Of a stretch of 64,000 nucleotides of DNA, positions 57,698 to 64,000 are shown piece after piece; positions within the stretch are counted from its first letter, which is position 1, and each line of letters begins with the position of its first letter. The notes beneath the pieces were generated by a model. That model did not search any database. It was not told the origin of the DNA and saw only the letters and a program-made list of their open reading frames with translations. Where the stretch lies: contig NZ_CP027792.1 of NCBI RefSeq assembly GCF_003013695.1, positions 1,508,501 through 1,572,500 of the forward strand. The letters run 5' to 3'. Source of the DNA: Pulveribacter suum (GTDB taxonomy: Bacteria; Pseudomonadota; Gammaproteobacteria; Burkholderiales; Burkholderiaceae_C). A program made the position numbers and the translations under genes.

Positions 57698-58921
57698 ATG
57701 CTGACGCCTGAGCCCAGCCACCCTGTGCCCCAGCTGGGCGACGCCCGCCGCGGCAAGCTGGCCGCCAATCTGGGCGCCTTCGGCCGCGCGCTGCGCCGCG
57801 CCGGCGTGCCGGTGGACGCCGCCCGCATGGCCCTGGCGCAGCAGGCCCTGGCCCTCACGGGCCTGGCGCGGCGGGACGACGTGGCCGCGGCGCTGGAGGC
57901 GGTGCTGGTCAGCCGCGAGCAGGACCGCGGCGTGTTCCGCGAGCTGTTCGGCGCCTTCTTTCGCGACCCGCAGCTGGCGCACAAGCTGCTGGCCCAGATG
58001 CTGCCGCGCGCCGATGGCCGGGCCGCGCCGCCGCCCGAGCGAGCGCGCGTGCGCGAGGCCCTGGCCCCGCCCCGGGCGCAGGCCGCGGCGGCGCCGCCCC
58101 AGGCCATGGACCTGGACGCCGCCATGAGCGCCAGCGCCCTGGCACGGCTGAAGGCGGCCGACTTCAACCAGCTCAGCGCCAGCGAATACCAGCTGGTCGA
58201 GCGCCTGGTGCGGGACATCGCCCTGCCGCTGCCCACCGTGGCCGCGCGCCGCATGCGCACGGGCAGCCGCGGTGCGCGCGTGCACTGGCCGCGCAGCCTG
58301 CATGCTGCCGGGCGCAGCGGCGGCGAGCTGCTGGCCCTGGTGCGGCGCCAGCGCCGGCGCGAACCGCTGCCGCTGCTGCTGCTGGTGGACGTGTCGGGCT
58401 CCATGGAGCGCTATGCGCGGCTGCTGCTGGCGTTCTTCCACGCCGCCACGCGGCAAGTCAGCGTGGGCGGGCGCCGGGCGCGGCTGCGCCGCGACGTGTT
58501 TGCCTTCGGCACCCATTTGACCGACCTGACCCCCGCTTTCGCCCAGGCCGACACCGATGCCATGCTGGCCCAGGCCGGCCGCAGCATTCGCGACTACGCT
58601 GGCGGCACGCGCCTGGGCGACAGCCTGGCCGAGCTGCGCACCCGGCATGCGCGGCGCCTGGTGGGCCGGCGCACGCTGGTGCTGGTCGTCAGCGACGGGC
58701 TGGACACGGGCGAGCCCGGGGCGCTGGTGCAGGAGCTCGCCTGGCTCAAGCGCCACGCGCGCCGTATCCTGTGGCTCAACCCGCTGCTGCGCTTTGATGG
58801 CTACGCGCCGCTGGCGCAGGGCGCGCAGGCGCTGCACCGGGCGGCCGACGGCATGCTGGCCGTGCACAACGTCACGCGGCTGGAGCAACTGGCCCGGGCC
58901 ATCGCCGCGCTCGTCAGATAG
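57698..58921 (+). CDS. coxE: VWA domain protein (CoxE-type)
   Basis: Partner of the MoxR/CoxD ATPase (407 residues). N-terminal helical region; C-terminal von Willebrand A domain with an intact MIDAS: DVSGSMERYARL (DxSxS), the Thr in YAGGTRLGDSLAELR and the Asp in VLVVSDGLDTGEPG. Basic Ala/Arg-rich linker in the middle (about residues 100-200). Forms the common MoxR-VWA pair of cox clusters. Confidence 0.9.
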   Translation: MLTPEPSHPVPQLGDARRGKLAANLGAFGRALRRAGVPVDAARMALAQQALALTGLARRDDVAAALEAVLVSREQDRGVFRELFGAFFRDPQLAHKLLAQMLPRADGRAAPPPERARVREALAPPRAQAAAAPPQAMDLDAAMSASALARLKAADFNQLSASEYQLVERLVRDIALPLPTVAARRMRTGSRGARVHWPRSLHAAGRSGGELLALVRRQRRREPLPLLLLVDVSGSMERYARLLLAFFHAATRQVSVGGRRARLRRDVFAFGTHLTDLTPAFAQADTDAMLAQAGRSIRDYAGGTRLGDSLAELRTRHARRLVGRRTLVLVVSDGLDTGEPGALVQELAWLKRHARRILWLNPLLRFDGYAPLAQGAQALHRAADGMLAVHNVTRLEQLARAIAALVR

Positions 58922-58944
58922 ACCCGGAAGACAAGGAGACCACC

Positions 58945-59517
58945 ATGGACATGCAGGGCACACGCCAGCTCCCCGTCACGCAGCAGCAGGCCTGGGACGC
59001 GCTGAACGATCCGCAGGTGCTCAAGGCCTGCATCCCCGGCTGCGAGAGCATCGAAGCCACGGGCGAGGGTGCCTATGCGCTGGTCAACGCCATCAAGGTC
59101 GGCCCGGTGGCCGCGCGCTTCAAGGGCGCCATCGAGCTGGCCGACATGCAGCCGCCCAGCAGCTACACCCTGCGCTTCGAGGGCAACGGCGGCGCGGCGG
59201 GCTTCGGCAAGGGCAGCGCCCAGGTGTCGCTGGCGCCTGAAGGGCCTGAAGGCGAGGGCTGCGAGCTGGCCTATACCGTGCACGCCATCGTGGGCGGCAA
59301 GATCGCCCAGGTCGGGCAGCGACTGATCGACGGCTTGGCCAAGTCCATGGCCGAGAGTTTTTTCAAGCGCTTCGAGGAAGAAATGCAGCGCCGCCACGGC
59401 CCGGCCGAGGACGAGGCGCAGGCCGAGCAGCCCGGCACCTTGAAAAAGATGTGGGGCACGCTGACCGGCGGCGGCAAGGAGGGCGGGGCGCAGGACGGCG
59501 AATCCGCCGCGTCCTGA
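58945..59517 (+). CDS. coxG: CoxG-family SRPBCC protein
   Basis: START-like lipid/ligand-fold protein (190 residues); CoxG is needed to attach CO dehydrogenase to the membrane in carboxidotrophs. Seen: MQGTRQLPVTQQQAWDALND, VLKACIPGCESIEATGEGAY, PVAARFKGAIELADMQPPSS and VGGKIAQVGQRLIDGLAKSM. The C-terminus (GTLKKMWGTLTGGGKEGG) is charged and has no transmembrane segment, so membrane recruitment, if it occurs, must be peripheral. Confidence 0.92.
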   Translation: MDMQGTRQLPVTQQQAWDALNDPQVLKACIPGCESIEATGEGAYALVNAIKVGPVAARFKGAIELADMQPPSSYTLRFEGNGGAAGFGKGSAQVSLAPEGPEGEGCELAYTVHAIVGGKIAQVGQRLIDGLAKSMAESFFKRFEEEMQRRHGPAEDEAQAEQPGTLKKMWGTLTGGGKEGGAQDGESAAS

Positions 59518-59549
59518 ACGCCTGAAGGAAGGGAAGGAAAAGTCACGCC

Positions 59550-60593
59550 ATGGAAAACCTCGACGTCACCGTGCTGCGCGCGCTGCGCGACTGGCGCCTG
59601 GCCGGGCGGGGCGCGCTGCTGGCCACCGTCGTGCGCACATGGGGGTCGTCGCCCCGGCCGGTGGGCTCCATCATGGCGCTGGGCGCGGACGGGGCGGTGG
59701 TGGGCTCGGTTTCGGGCGGCTGCATCGAGGACGACCTGATCGCCCGCTACACCCAACCGCTGGCCGCCGACGCGCTGCCCCGCGGCAGCCACGCGCCGCG
59801 CCTGGTCAAGTACGGCGTCAGCGCCGACGAGGCGCATCGCTTCGGCCTGCCCTGCGGCGGCACGCTGGAGCTGCTGCTGGAGTTCGACCCCGACGCTGGC
59901 GCGCTGCAGCAGCTGGTGCAGGCCCTGGACGGCGGCCGGCTGGTGCACCGGCGCGTGCGCCTGGCAAACGGCCACGTGCAGCTGCAGCCGGCCGACGCGC
60001 CGGCCGAGCTGGCCGTGGACGCCGAGCAGCTGGTCAACACCTTCGGCCCCGAGTACCGCCTGCTCATCATCGGCGCCGGCCAGATGAGCGAGTACCTGGC
60101 CACCATGGCGCTGTTTTGCGGCTTCGCCGTCACTGTCTGCGACCCGCGCGAGGAATACCGCGCAAGCTTTGCCGTGCCCGGCGCGCGGCTGCTGGCCACC
60201 ATGCCCGACGACACCGTGGCCGCCATGCAGCCGGACGCGCGCACCTGCATCGTCGCCCTCACGCACGACCCCAAGCTGGACGACATGGCGCTGCTGCAGG
60301 CGCTGCAGACGCCGGCCTTCTACATCGGCGCCATCGGCAGCCGGCGCAACAACGCGGCGCGGCGCCAGCGCATGATCGACCACCTGGAGCAGACCGAGGA
60401 CAGCCTGGCGCGCCTGCGCGGCCCGGTGGGCATCTACATCGGCAGCAAGACGCCGCCCGAGATCGCGGTGAGCATCATGGCCGAGGTGCTGGCCGTGAAG
60501 AACGGCGTGGCGCTGCCGCCGGGGGTGGACGTGGCGCACGTCAAGGACAGCCAGGCCCTGGCGGCGGCCGGCTCGTCGTGCATCGTGGGCTGA
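59550..60593 (+). CDS. XdhC/CoxF-family molybdenum hydroxylase maturation protein
   Basis: Binds molybdenum cofactor and mediates its sulfuration before insertion (347 residues). N-terminal XdhC_CoxI domain (TVVRTWGSSPRPVGSIMALG, VGSVSGGCIEDDLIARY, FGLPCGGTLELLLEFDP) and C-terminal Rossmann-like domain (LLIIGAGQMSEYLATMALFC, VCDPREEYRASF, FYIGAIGSRRNNAARRQRMI). Its stop overlaps the start of the MocA-like gene (TGATG), so they are coupled. Confidence 0.93.
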   Translation: MENLDVTVLRALRDWRLAGRGALLATVVRTWGSSPRPVGSIMALGADGAVVGSVSGGCIEDDLIARYTQPLAADALPRGSHAPRLVKYGVSADEAHRFGLPCGGTLELLLEFDPDAGALQQLVQALDGGRLVHRRVRLANGHVQLQPADAPAELAVDAEQLVNTFGPEYRLLIIGAGQMSEYLATMALFCGFAVTVCDPREEYRASFAVPGARLLATMPDDTVAAMQPDARTCIVALTHDPKLDDMALLQALQTPAFYIGAIGSRRNNAARRQRMIDHLEQTEDSLARLRGPVGIYIGSKTPPEIAVSIMAEVLAVKNGVALPPGVDVAHVKDSQALAAAGSSCIVG

Positions 60594-61255
60594 TGGCCGC
60601 AGACCGCACGGGCGGCCCCTGGGGCGCCGTGGTCATGGCCGCGGGTGCGGGGCGGCGCATGGGCGGCGTGCCGAAGGCGCTGCTGCGCCGGGAGGGCGAG
60701 CCGCTGCTGCTGCGCCAGATCCGGCTGCTGCACGAGTGCGGCGTGGCGCACGTCGCCGTGGCCCTGGGGCACCACGCGCCGCGCCTGGCCCCTGTGCTGG
60801 CCCAGGCCCAGGCCGGGCGCTTGCCCGGCAGCGCGCGGCTGCACTGGGCCGTCAACCCCGAGCCGGACGCCGGCCCCGGCGGCTCGCTGCGCTGCGGACT
60901 GGCGCTGCTGCCGCAGCCGCTTGCCGGCGTGCTGGTCGTGCTGGGCGACCAGCCGCTGCTGCAATTGCAGGACGTGCGCGCCGTGATGCAGGCCTGGCAG
61001 GCGCGTGGCGCGGGCATTGAACTGGTCGTGCCGGTGCACGCCGGCCAGCCCGGCCATCCCCTGGCGCTGGGCCAGGCCGTGCGCACGGCCGTAATGCAGG
61101 CGCCGGCCGGGCAGGGCGTGCGCGAGTGGCGCCGCGCACATGCCGGCCAGGTGCAGCTGCTGGACTGCGGGCACATCCGCTGCACGGCGGACGTTGACAC
61201 CCCCGGCGACGTCGAGCGCCTGCAGCGCGAGCACGGCGTGCAGCTGCACTGGTAG
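60593..61255 (+). CDS. MocA/MobA-like molybdenum cofactor nucleotidyltransferase
   Basis: NTP-transferase fold protein (220 residues), most likely CTP:molybdopterin cytidylyltransferase, making the cytosine dinucleotide cofactor for the adjacent hydroxylase. Seen: N-terminal VVMAAGAGRRMGGVPKALLR and catalytic LVVLGDQPLLQLQDVRAVM, then GHPLALGQAVRT. Start codon overlaps the xdhC stop. Distinguishing MocA (CTP) from MobA (GTP) rests on context; xanthine-oxidase-family enzymes use MCD. Confidence 0.87.
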   Translation: MAADRTGGPWGAVVMAAGAGRRMGGVPKALLRREGEPLLLRQIRLLHECGVAHVAVALGHHAPRLAPVLAQAQAGRLPGSARLHWAVNPEPDAGPGGSLRCGLALLPQPLAGVLVVLGDQPLLQLQDVRAVMQAWQARGAGIELVVPVHAGQPGHPLALGQAVRTAVMQAPAGQGVREWRRAHAGQVQLLDCGHIRCTADVDTPGDVERLQREHGVQLHW

Positions 61256-61274
61256 CCGCTGCGGCGGCGGCGCC

Positions 61275-62159
61275 TCAGCCGTGCTCGGCCAGCAGATCCT
61301 GCAGGGCCTTGACCTGCTGGCGCAGGCGTTCGTTTTCCTGCTCCAGCTCGGCCATGCGGGCCTGCAGCGCCGCGGCGTCGGCGGGCGCGGGGGCTGCGGC
61401 CTCGGCGGCTTCGTCGCCGCCTTCCGCCTGCGACCGGGGCTTTTTCTTGGATTCGCGCACGCGGCGCGCGGCCTGCTTGAGCTCCTGCGCGCCGCCGGCG
61501 GCAGCGGCCTTTTGCTCGTCCTGCGGCAGGCTGGCGACCACGGCGGCGGTGTTCAGCGACAGCTCGCCCGACTTGACGGCGGCCACCACCTCGGGCGTGG
61601 CGCTGTGGTGGATGGCCTCGATCATCTTCACCTGCGCGGCCGTCAGCCGGGCCGCGCGGGCCAGGGCCTCGCGCGTGTCCAGGGCGTCGTCGGGCACGCG
61701 CGGCACGGCGGCCAGGGCGCGCACCACGGCCGGGTCGGCCTCACCCTCCCAGGGCGCTTCTTCATCGGCGGGCTGGGCCTTGGCGGCGACCACCGCGGCG
61801 GCCGCAGCCGCGCGCCGGCTGGCGATGATCTCGCGCTTGCGCAGCGCCAGCACGCCGCGCTGGAACTCGGACACGCTGCGCCGGCCCAGGTGCTGGTCGA
61901 TCATCCACAGGTGCACGTCCTCCATGTTCTGAAAGCGCGTGTTCTGCACCGTCTGAAAGGGCAGGCCGTGGCGGGTGCACAGGCGATAGCGGTTGTGGCC
62001 GTCCACCAGGACGTTGCCCCACAGCACCAGCGCGTCGCGGCAGCCTTCGGCCAGCAGGCTGCGCTCCAGCGCCTCCTCTTCGTCGGGGGTCAGGGGATCG
62101 ATATAGGCCTGCAGCTCGGGCAGGACGACGATGTCTTCGGGGGCAGTGGGAGGCGTCAT
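61275..62159 (-). CDS. Orphan ParB-domain protein with C-terminal coiled coil
   Basis: Protein of 294 residues with an N-terminal ParB/Srx-like fold (EDIVVLPELQAYIDPLTPDE, LVLWGNVLVDGHNRYRLCTR with the GHNR nucleotide-binding-type motif), a middle helical part (SVSEFQRGVLALRKREIIAS) that could be DNA-binding, an Ala/Glu-rich section, and a C-terminal leucine-zipper-like heptad region (MAELEQENERLRQQVKALQ). No parA or parS cluster is visible, so a partition role is unlikely; it may be a CTP-binding regulator. Convergent with the MocA-like gene (19-bp gap). Function unknown. Confidence 0.75.
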   Translation of the reverse strand: MTPPTAPEDIVVLPELQAYIDPLTPDEEEALERSLLAEGCRDALVLWGNVLVDGHNRYRLCTRHGLPFQTVQNTRFQNMEDVHLWMIDQHLGRRSVSEFQRGVLALRKREIIASRRAAAAAAVVAAKAQPADEEAPWEGEADPAVVRALAAVPRVPDDALDTREALARAARLTAAQVKMIEAIHHSATPEVVAAVKSGELSLNTAAVVASLPQDEQKAAAAGGAQELKQAARRVRESKKKPRSQAEGGDEAAEAAAPAPADAAALQARMAELEQENERLRQQVKALQDLLAEHG

Positions 62160-62350
62160 GGGCAGAAAAAAAGGCAGGCAGCGGGCGGGTGGCCGGGCCG
62201 CTGCCGGGGCAAGCGGGAGAGAACCGTGCATTGTCCCGCCTCAACGCCAGGCCTGCTGGGGGGCGGTGCTTACCCTGATGGAAGGGGCGTTGGTTTTACA
62301 TTCCAATACAGTTTTCCGCACGGTCGTACTTTTTTGGGTGGGGCAGGAAC

Positions 62351-63970
62351 ATGAAGCACATCAGCGTGACGCAGAAGCTGTGGCTGGGCGTGGGCGGCAT
62401 CGTGCTGGGCGCGGTGGTCATCGTGGCGCTGGCGGGGCTGAACTCCGCGCGCCACCAGAAGACGCACGAGGAGCGCGACCGGCTGCTGTCGCAGCGCCTG
62501 GAGCAGGCCACTCGCTGGAGCGCGCTGTCGCAGGTCAACGCGGTGCGCACCGAGGCCCTGGTGCTGGGCGAGGACGCGCAGGACGAGGCCGGCTTTGCCG
62601 AGCAGATCGCCCGCACCTCTGGCGAGATCGACACGCTGGCCCAGTCCCTGCGCGCCACGGCGCAGGACGACGAGGACCGCCGCCGCCTGCAGGCGCTGGA
62701 GGGCCTGCGCCAGGTCATGCGGGCCCAGCGCGCCCAGGCCGTGGCGCTGAAAGGGCAGGGCCAGACGAACTCGGCGCGCCAGCTGCTGCGCACGCAGTAC
62801 CGCCAGGCAGCTGCCAGCTATCTGGCCGACCTGCAGGCCCTGGGCCGGCACCAGGCCGAGGGGCTGGCGCAGATGCGCGCGCAGATGGGTGCGGCGCGCC
62901 AGGGCGTGGTGCGCGGGGCGGCGCTGAACATGGCGTTGTTGCTGCTGGCGGTGTCGGTGGGCGCGTGGCTGCTGATCAGCGGCATCCGCCGCTCGCTGGT
63001 GCAGGCCAATGCCGTGGCCGGGCAGATCGCCGCCGGCAACCTGGCTGTGCAGGTGGGCGCGCCGCGCATGGACGAGTTCGGCCGGCTGCTGTGCTCGCTG
63101 CAGGGCATGAGCGGCTCGCTGGGCGCCATGATCGGCGAGGTGCGCGACAGCGGCGACGCCATCGCCCTGGCCAGCGCCGAGATCGCCAGCGGCAACCAGG
63201 ACCTGTCGGAGCGCACCGAGCAGACCTCCAGCCACCTGCAGCAGGCCTCCAGCGCCATGCAGCAGCTCACCCGGACCTTGCAGACCACCGCCCAGGGCGC
63301 GCAGCAGGCGGCGGGCCTGGCGCAGCGGGCCTGCGCCGTGGCCCAGCGCGGCGGGCAGGAGGTGGGCGAGGTGGTGTCCACCATGAACGACATCCACGCC
63401 CGCAGCCAGAAGATCGCCGACATCACCGGGGTGATCGACTCCATCGCCTTCCAGACCAACATCCTGGCGCTGAATGCCGCGGTGGAGGCCGCCCGCGCCG
63501 GCGACTCCGGCCGGGGCTTTGCCGTGGTGGCCGCCGAGGTGCGCCAGCTCGCCCAGCGCAGCGCCCAGGCGGCGCGGGAGATCAAGCAGCTGATTCAGGA
63601 TTCGGTGGACCGGGCCGCCGACGGCGCCCGCCTGGTGCACAACGCCGGCGGCACCATGGCCGAGGTGGTGCGTGCCATCAGCGACGCCAGCAGCGTCATG
63701 GGCGACATCAACACCAGCGTGGCCGAGCAGCGCGACAGCATGGCGCAGGTCAACGACGCCGTGAGCGCCCTGGAGCGCATGACGCTGCAAAACGCCGCCC
63801 TGGTGGAGCAAAGCGCCGCCGCCGCGCACAGCATGCACCAGCAGTCCGAGCAGCTGCAGGCGCTGGTGCAGCGCTTTCACGTAGCGCAGGGGGCGGCCCC
63901 GGCGGGCGCCGCGCTGCAGCCGGCGCCGGCCATCGCTGCGCCGCGGCGGCGCCTGCTAGAGCTGGCCTGA
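62351..63970 (+). CDS. Methyl-accepting chemotaxis protein
   Basis: Classical transmembrane chemoreceptor (539 residues). Seen: TM1 about residues 9-31 ([20 protein letters not shown]); periplasmic four-helix domain of about 160 residues; TM2 about 193-215; HAMP; and the cytoplasmic signalling domain with tip [20 protein letters not shown]. The C-terminus ([11 protein letters not shown]) has no NWETF-type CheR site. Ligand unknown. The 191-bp spacer to the ParB-domain gene has no evident sigma-28 promoter. A dispersed repeat starts right after the stop. Confidence 0.93.
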   Translation: MKHISVTQKLWLGVGGIVLGAVVIVALAGLNSARHQKTHEERDRLLSQRLEQATRWSALSQVNAVRTEALVLGEDAQDEAGFAEQIARTSGEIDTLAQSLRATAQDDEDRRRLQALEGLRQVMRAQRAQAVALKGQGQTNSARQLLRTQYRQAAASYLADLQALGRHQAEGLAQMRAQMGAARQGVVRGAALNMALLLLAVSVGAWLLISGIRRSLVQANAVAGQIAAGNLAVQVGAPRMDEFGRLLCSLQGMSGSLGAMIGEVRDSGDAIALASAEIASGNQDLSERTEQTSSHLQQASSAMQQLTRTLQTTAQGAQQAAGLAQRACAVAQRGGQEVGEVVSTMNDIHARSQKIADITGVIDSIAFQTNILALNAAVEAARAGDSGRGFAVVAAEVRQLAQRSAQAAREIKQLIQDSVDRAADGARLVHNAGGTMAEVVRAISDASSVMGDINTSVAEQRDSMAQVNDAVSALERMTLQNAALVEQSAAAAHSMHQQSEQLQALVQRFHVAQGAAPAGAALQPAPAIAAPRRRLLELA

Positions 63971-63971
63971 C

Positions 63972-64000
63972 GGGTTTTAGGTGTTTTCGGGCTCTAGCCC
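63972..64000. repeat. Dispersed palindromic repeat, cut by the window end
   Basis: GGTTTTAGGTGTTTTCGGGC then TCTAGCCC, the expected start of an inverted-orientation copy directly after the chemoreceptor stop. Confidence 0.5.

Noticed and set aside
61275..62159. Plasmid partition locus
   Set aside because: ParB-domain protein alone; no ParA, replication initiator or centromere-like repeats nearby.

Overview
The window reads as ordinary chromosome from a very GC-rich betaproteobacterium of the Comamonadaceae (Acidovorax/Alicycliphilus/Melaminivora type). This is inferred from gene order (sdhCDAB-sdhE-gltA next to gntR, mdh and acnB; etfBA with acyl-CoA dehydrogenase), from the high GC with long spurious antisense frames, and from a short palindromic intergenic repeat of the kind seen in this family. 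I found no tRNA, rRNA, CRISPR array, insertion sequence, integrase or phage gene. Coding density is high and almost all genes are intact; only the first gene is cut by the window edge.

Layout. 1-6.5 kb: the cut tartrate-dehydrogenase-type gene, yqeY and rpsU (minus), a secreted M66-type zinc metalloprotease lipoprotein with a ricin-type C-terminus (plus), and an HI0933-family flavoprotein (minus). 6.6-15.7 kb (minus): an orphan ABC substrate-binding protein, cobA-ybiB, and a complete RND efflux operon (adaptor, pump, outer membrane channel). 16-24 kb (plus): an Aer-like chemoreceptor, a DUF937 protein, a CBS protein, two more orphan substrate-binding proteins, tsaD and a DUF2242 lipoprotein. 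24-28 kb (minus): MoxR - DUF58 - transglutaminase (TgpA-like) operon. 28-36 kb (plus): histone-deacetylase-like hydrolase, enoyl-CoA hydratase, etfB-etfA, acyl-CoA dehydrogenase, nitronate monooxygenase and a membrane acyltransferase. 36-40 kb: rnk, a PA0069-type radical SAM gene with an SOS box, and the formaldehyde-detoxification pair adhC-fghA.

40-52 kb is a TCA-cycle island. On the minus strand lie gntR, sdhC, sdhD, sdhA, sdhB, sdhE and gltA; diverging on the plus strand are mdh, a CitE-like lyase, an Ala/Lys/Pro-rich exported protein, acnB and a LysE-type exporter. The gntR-mdh intergenic region holds a palindrome and direct repeats lying between the -10 and -35 boxes of the gntR promoter and just upstream of the mdh promoter, so one regulator may tune the cluster. 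53-61 kb is a complete molybdenum hydroxylase operon (coxS-L-M-D-E-G, xdhC/coxF, MocA-like nucleotidyltransferase). Its large subunit carries AYRGAGR rather than the AYRCSFR of true CO dehydrogenase, so the substrate is unknown. The window ends with an orphan ParB-domain protein and a classical chemoreceptor.

The most unusual non-coding feature is a dispersed palindromic repeat (core AGCTGCCAGCGCTTG...CAAGCGCTGGAGGCC), with about fourteen copies in 64 kb. Most sit just downstream of a stop codon. One is embedded in frame in the HI0933-family gene, and two copies are expanded with a second, inner inverted repeat.
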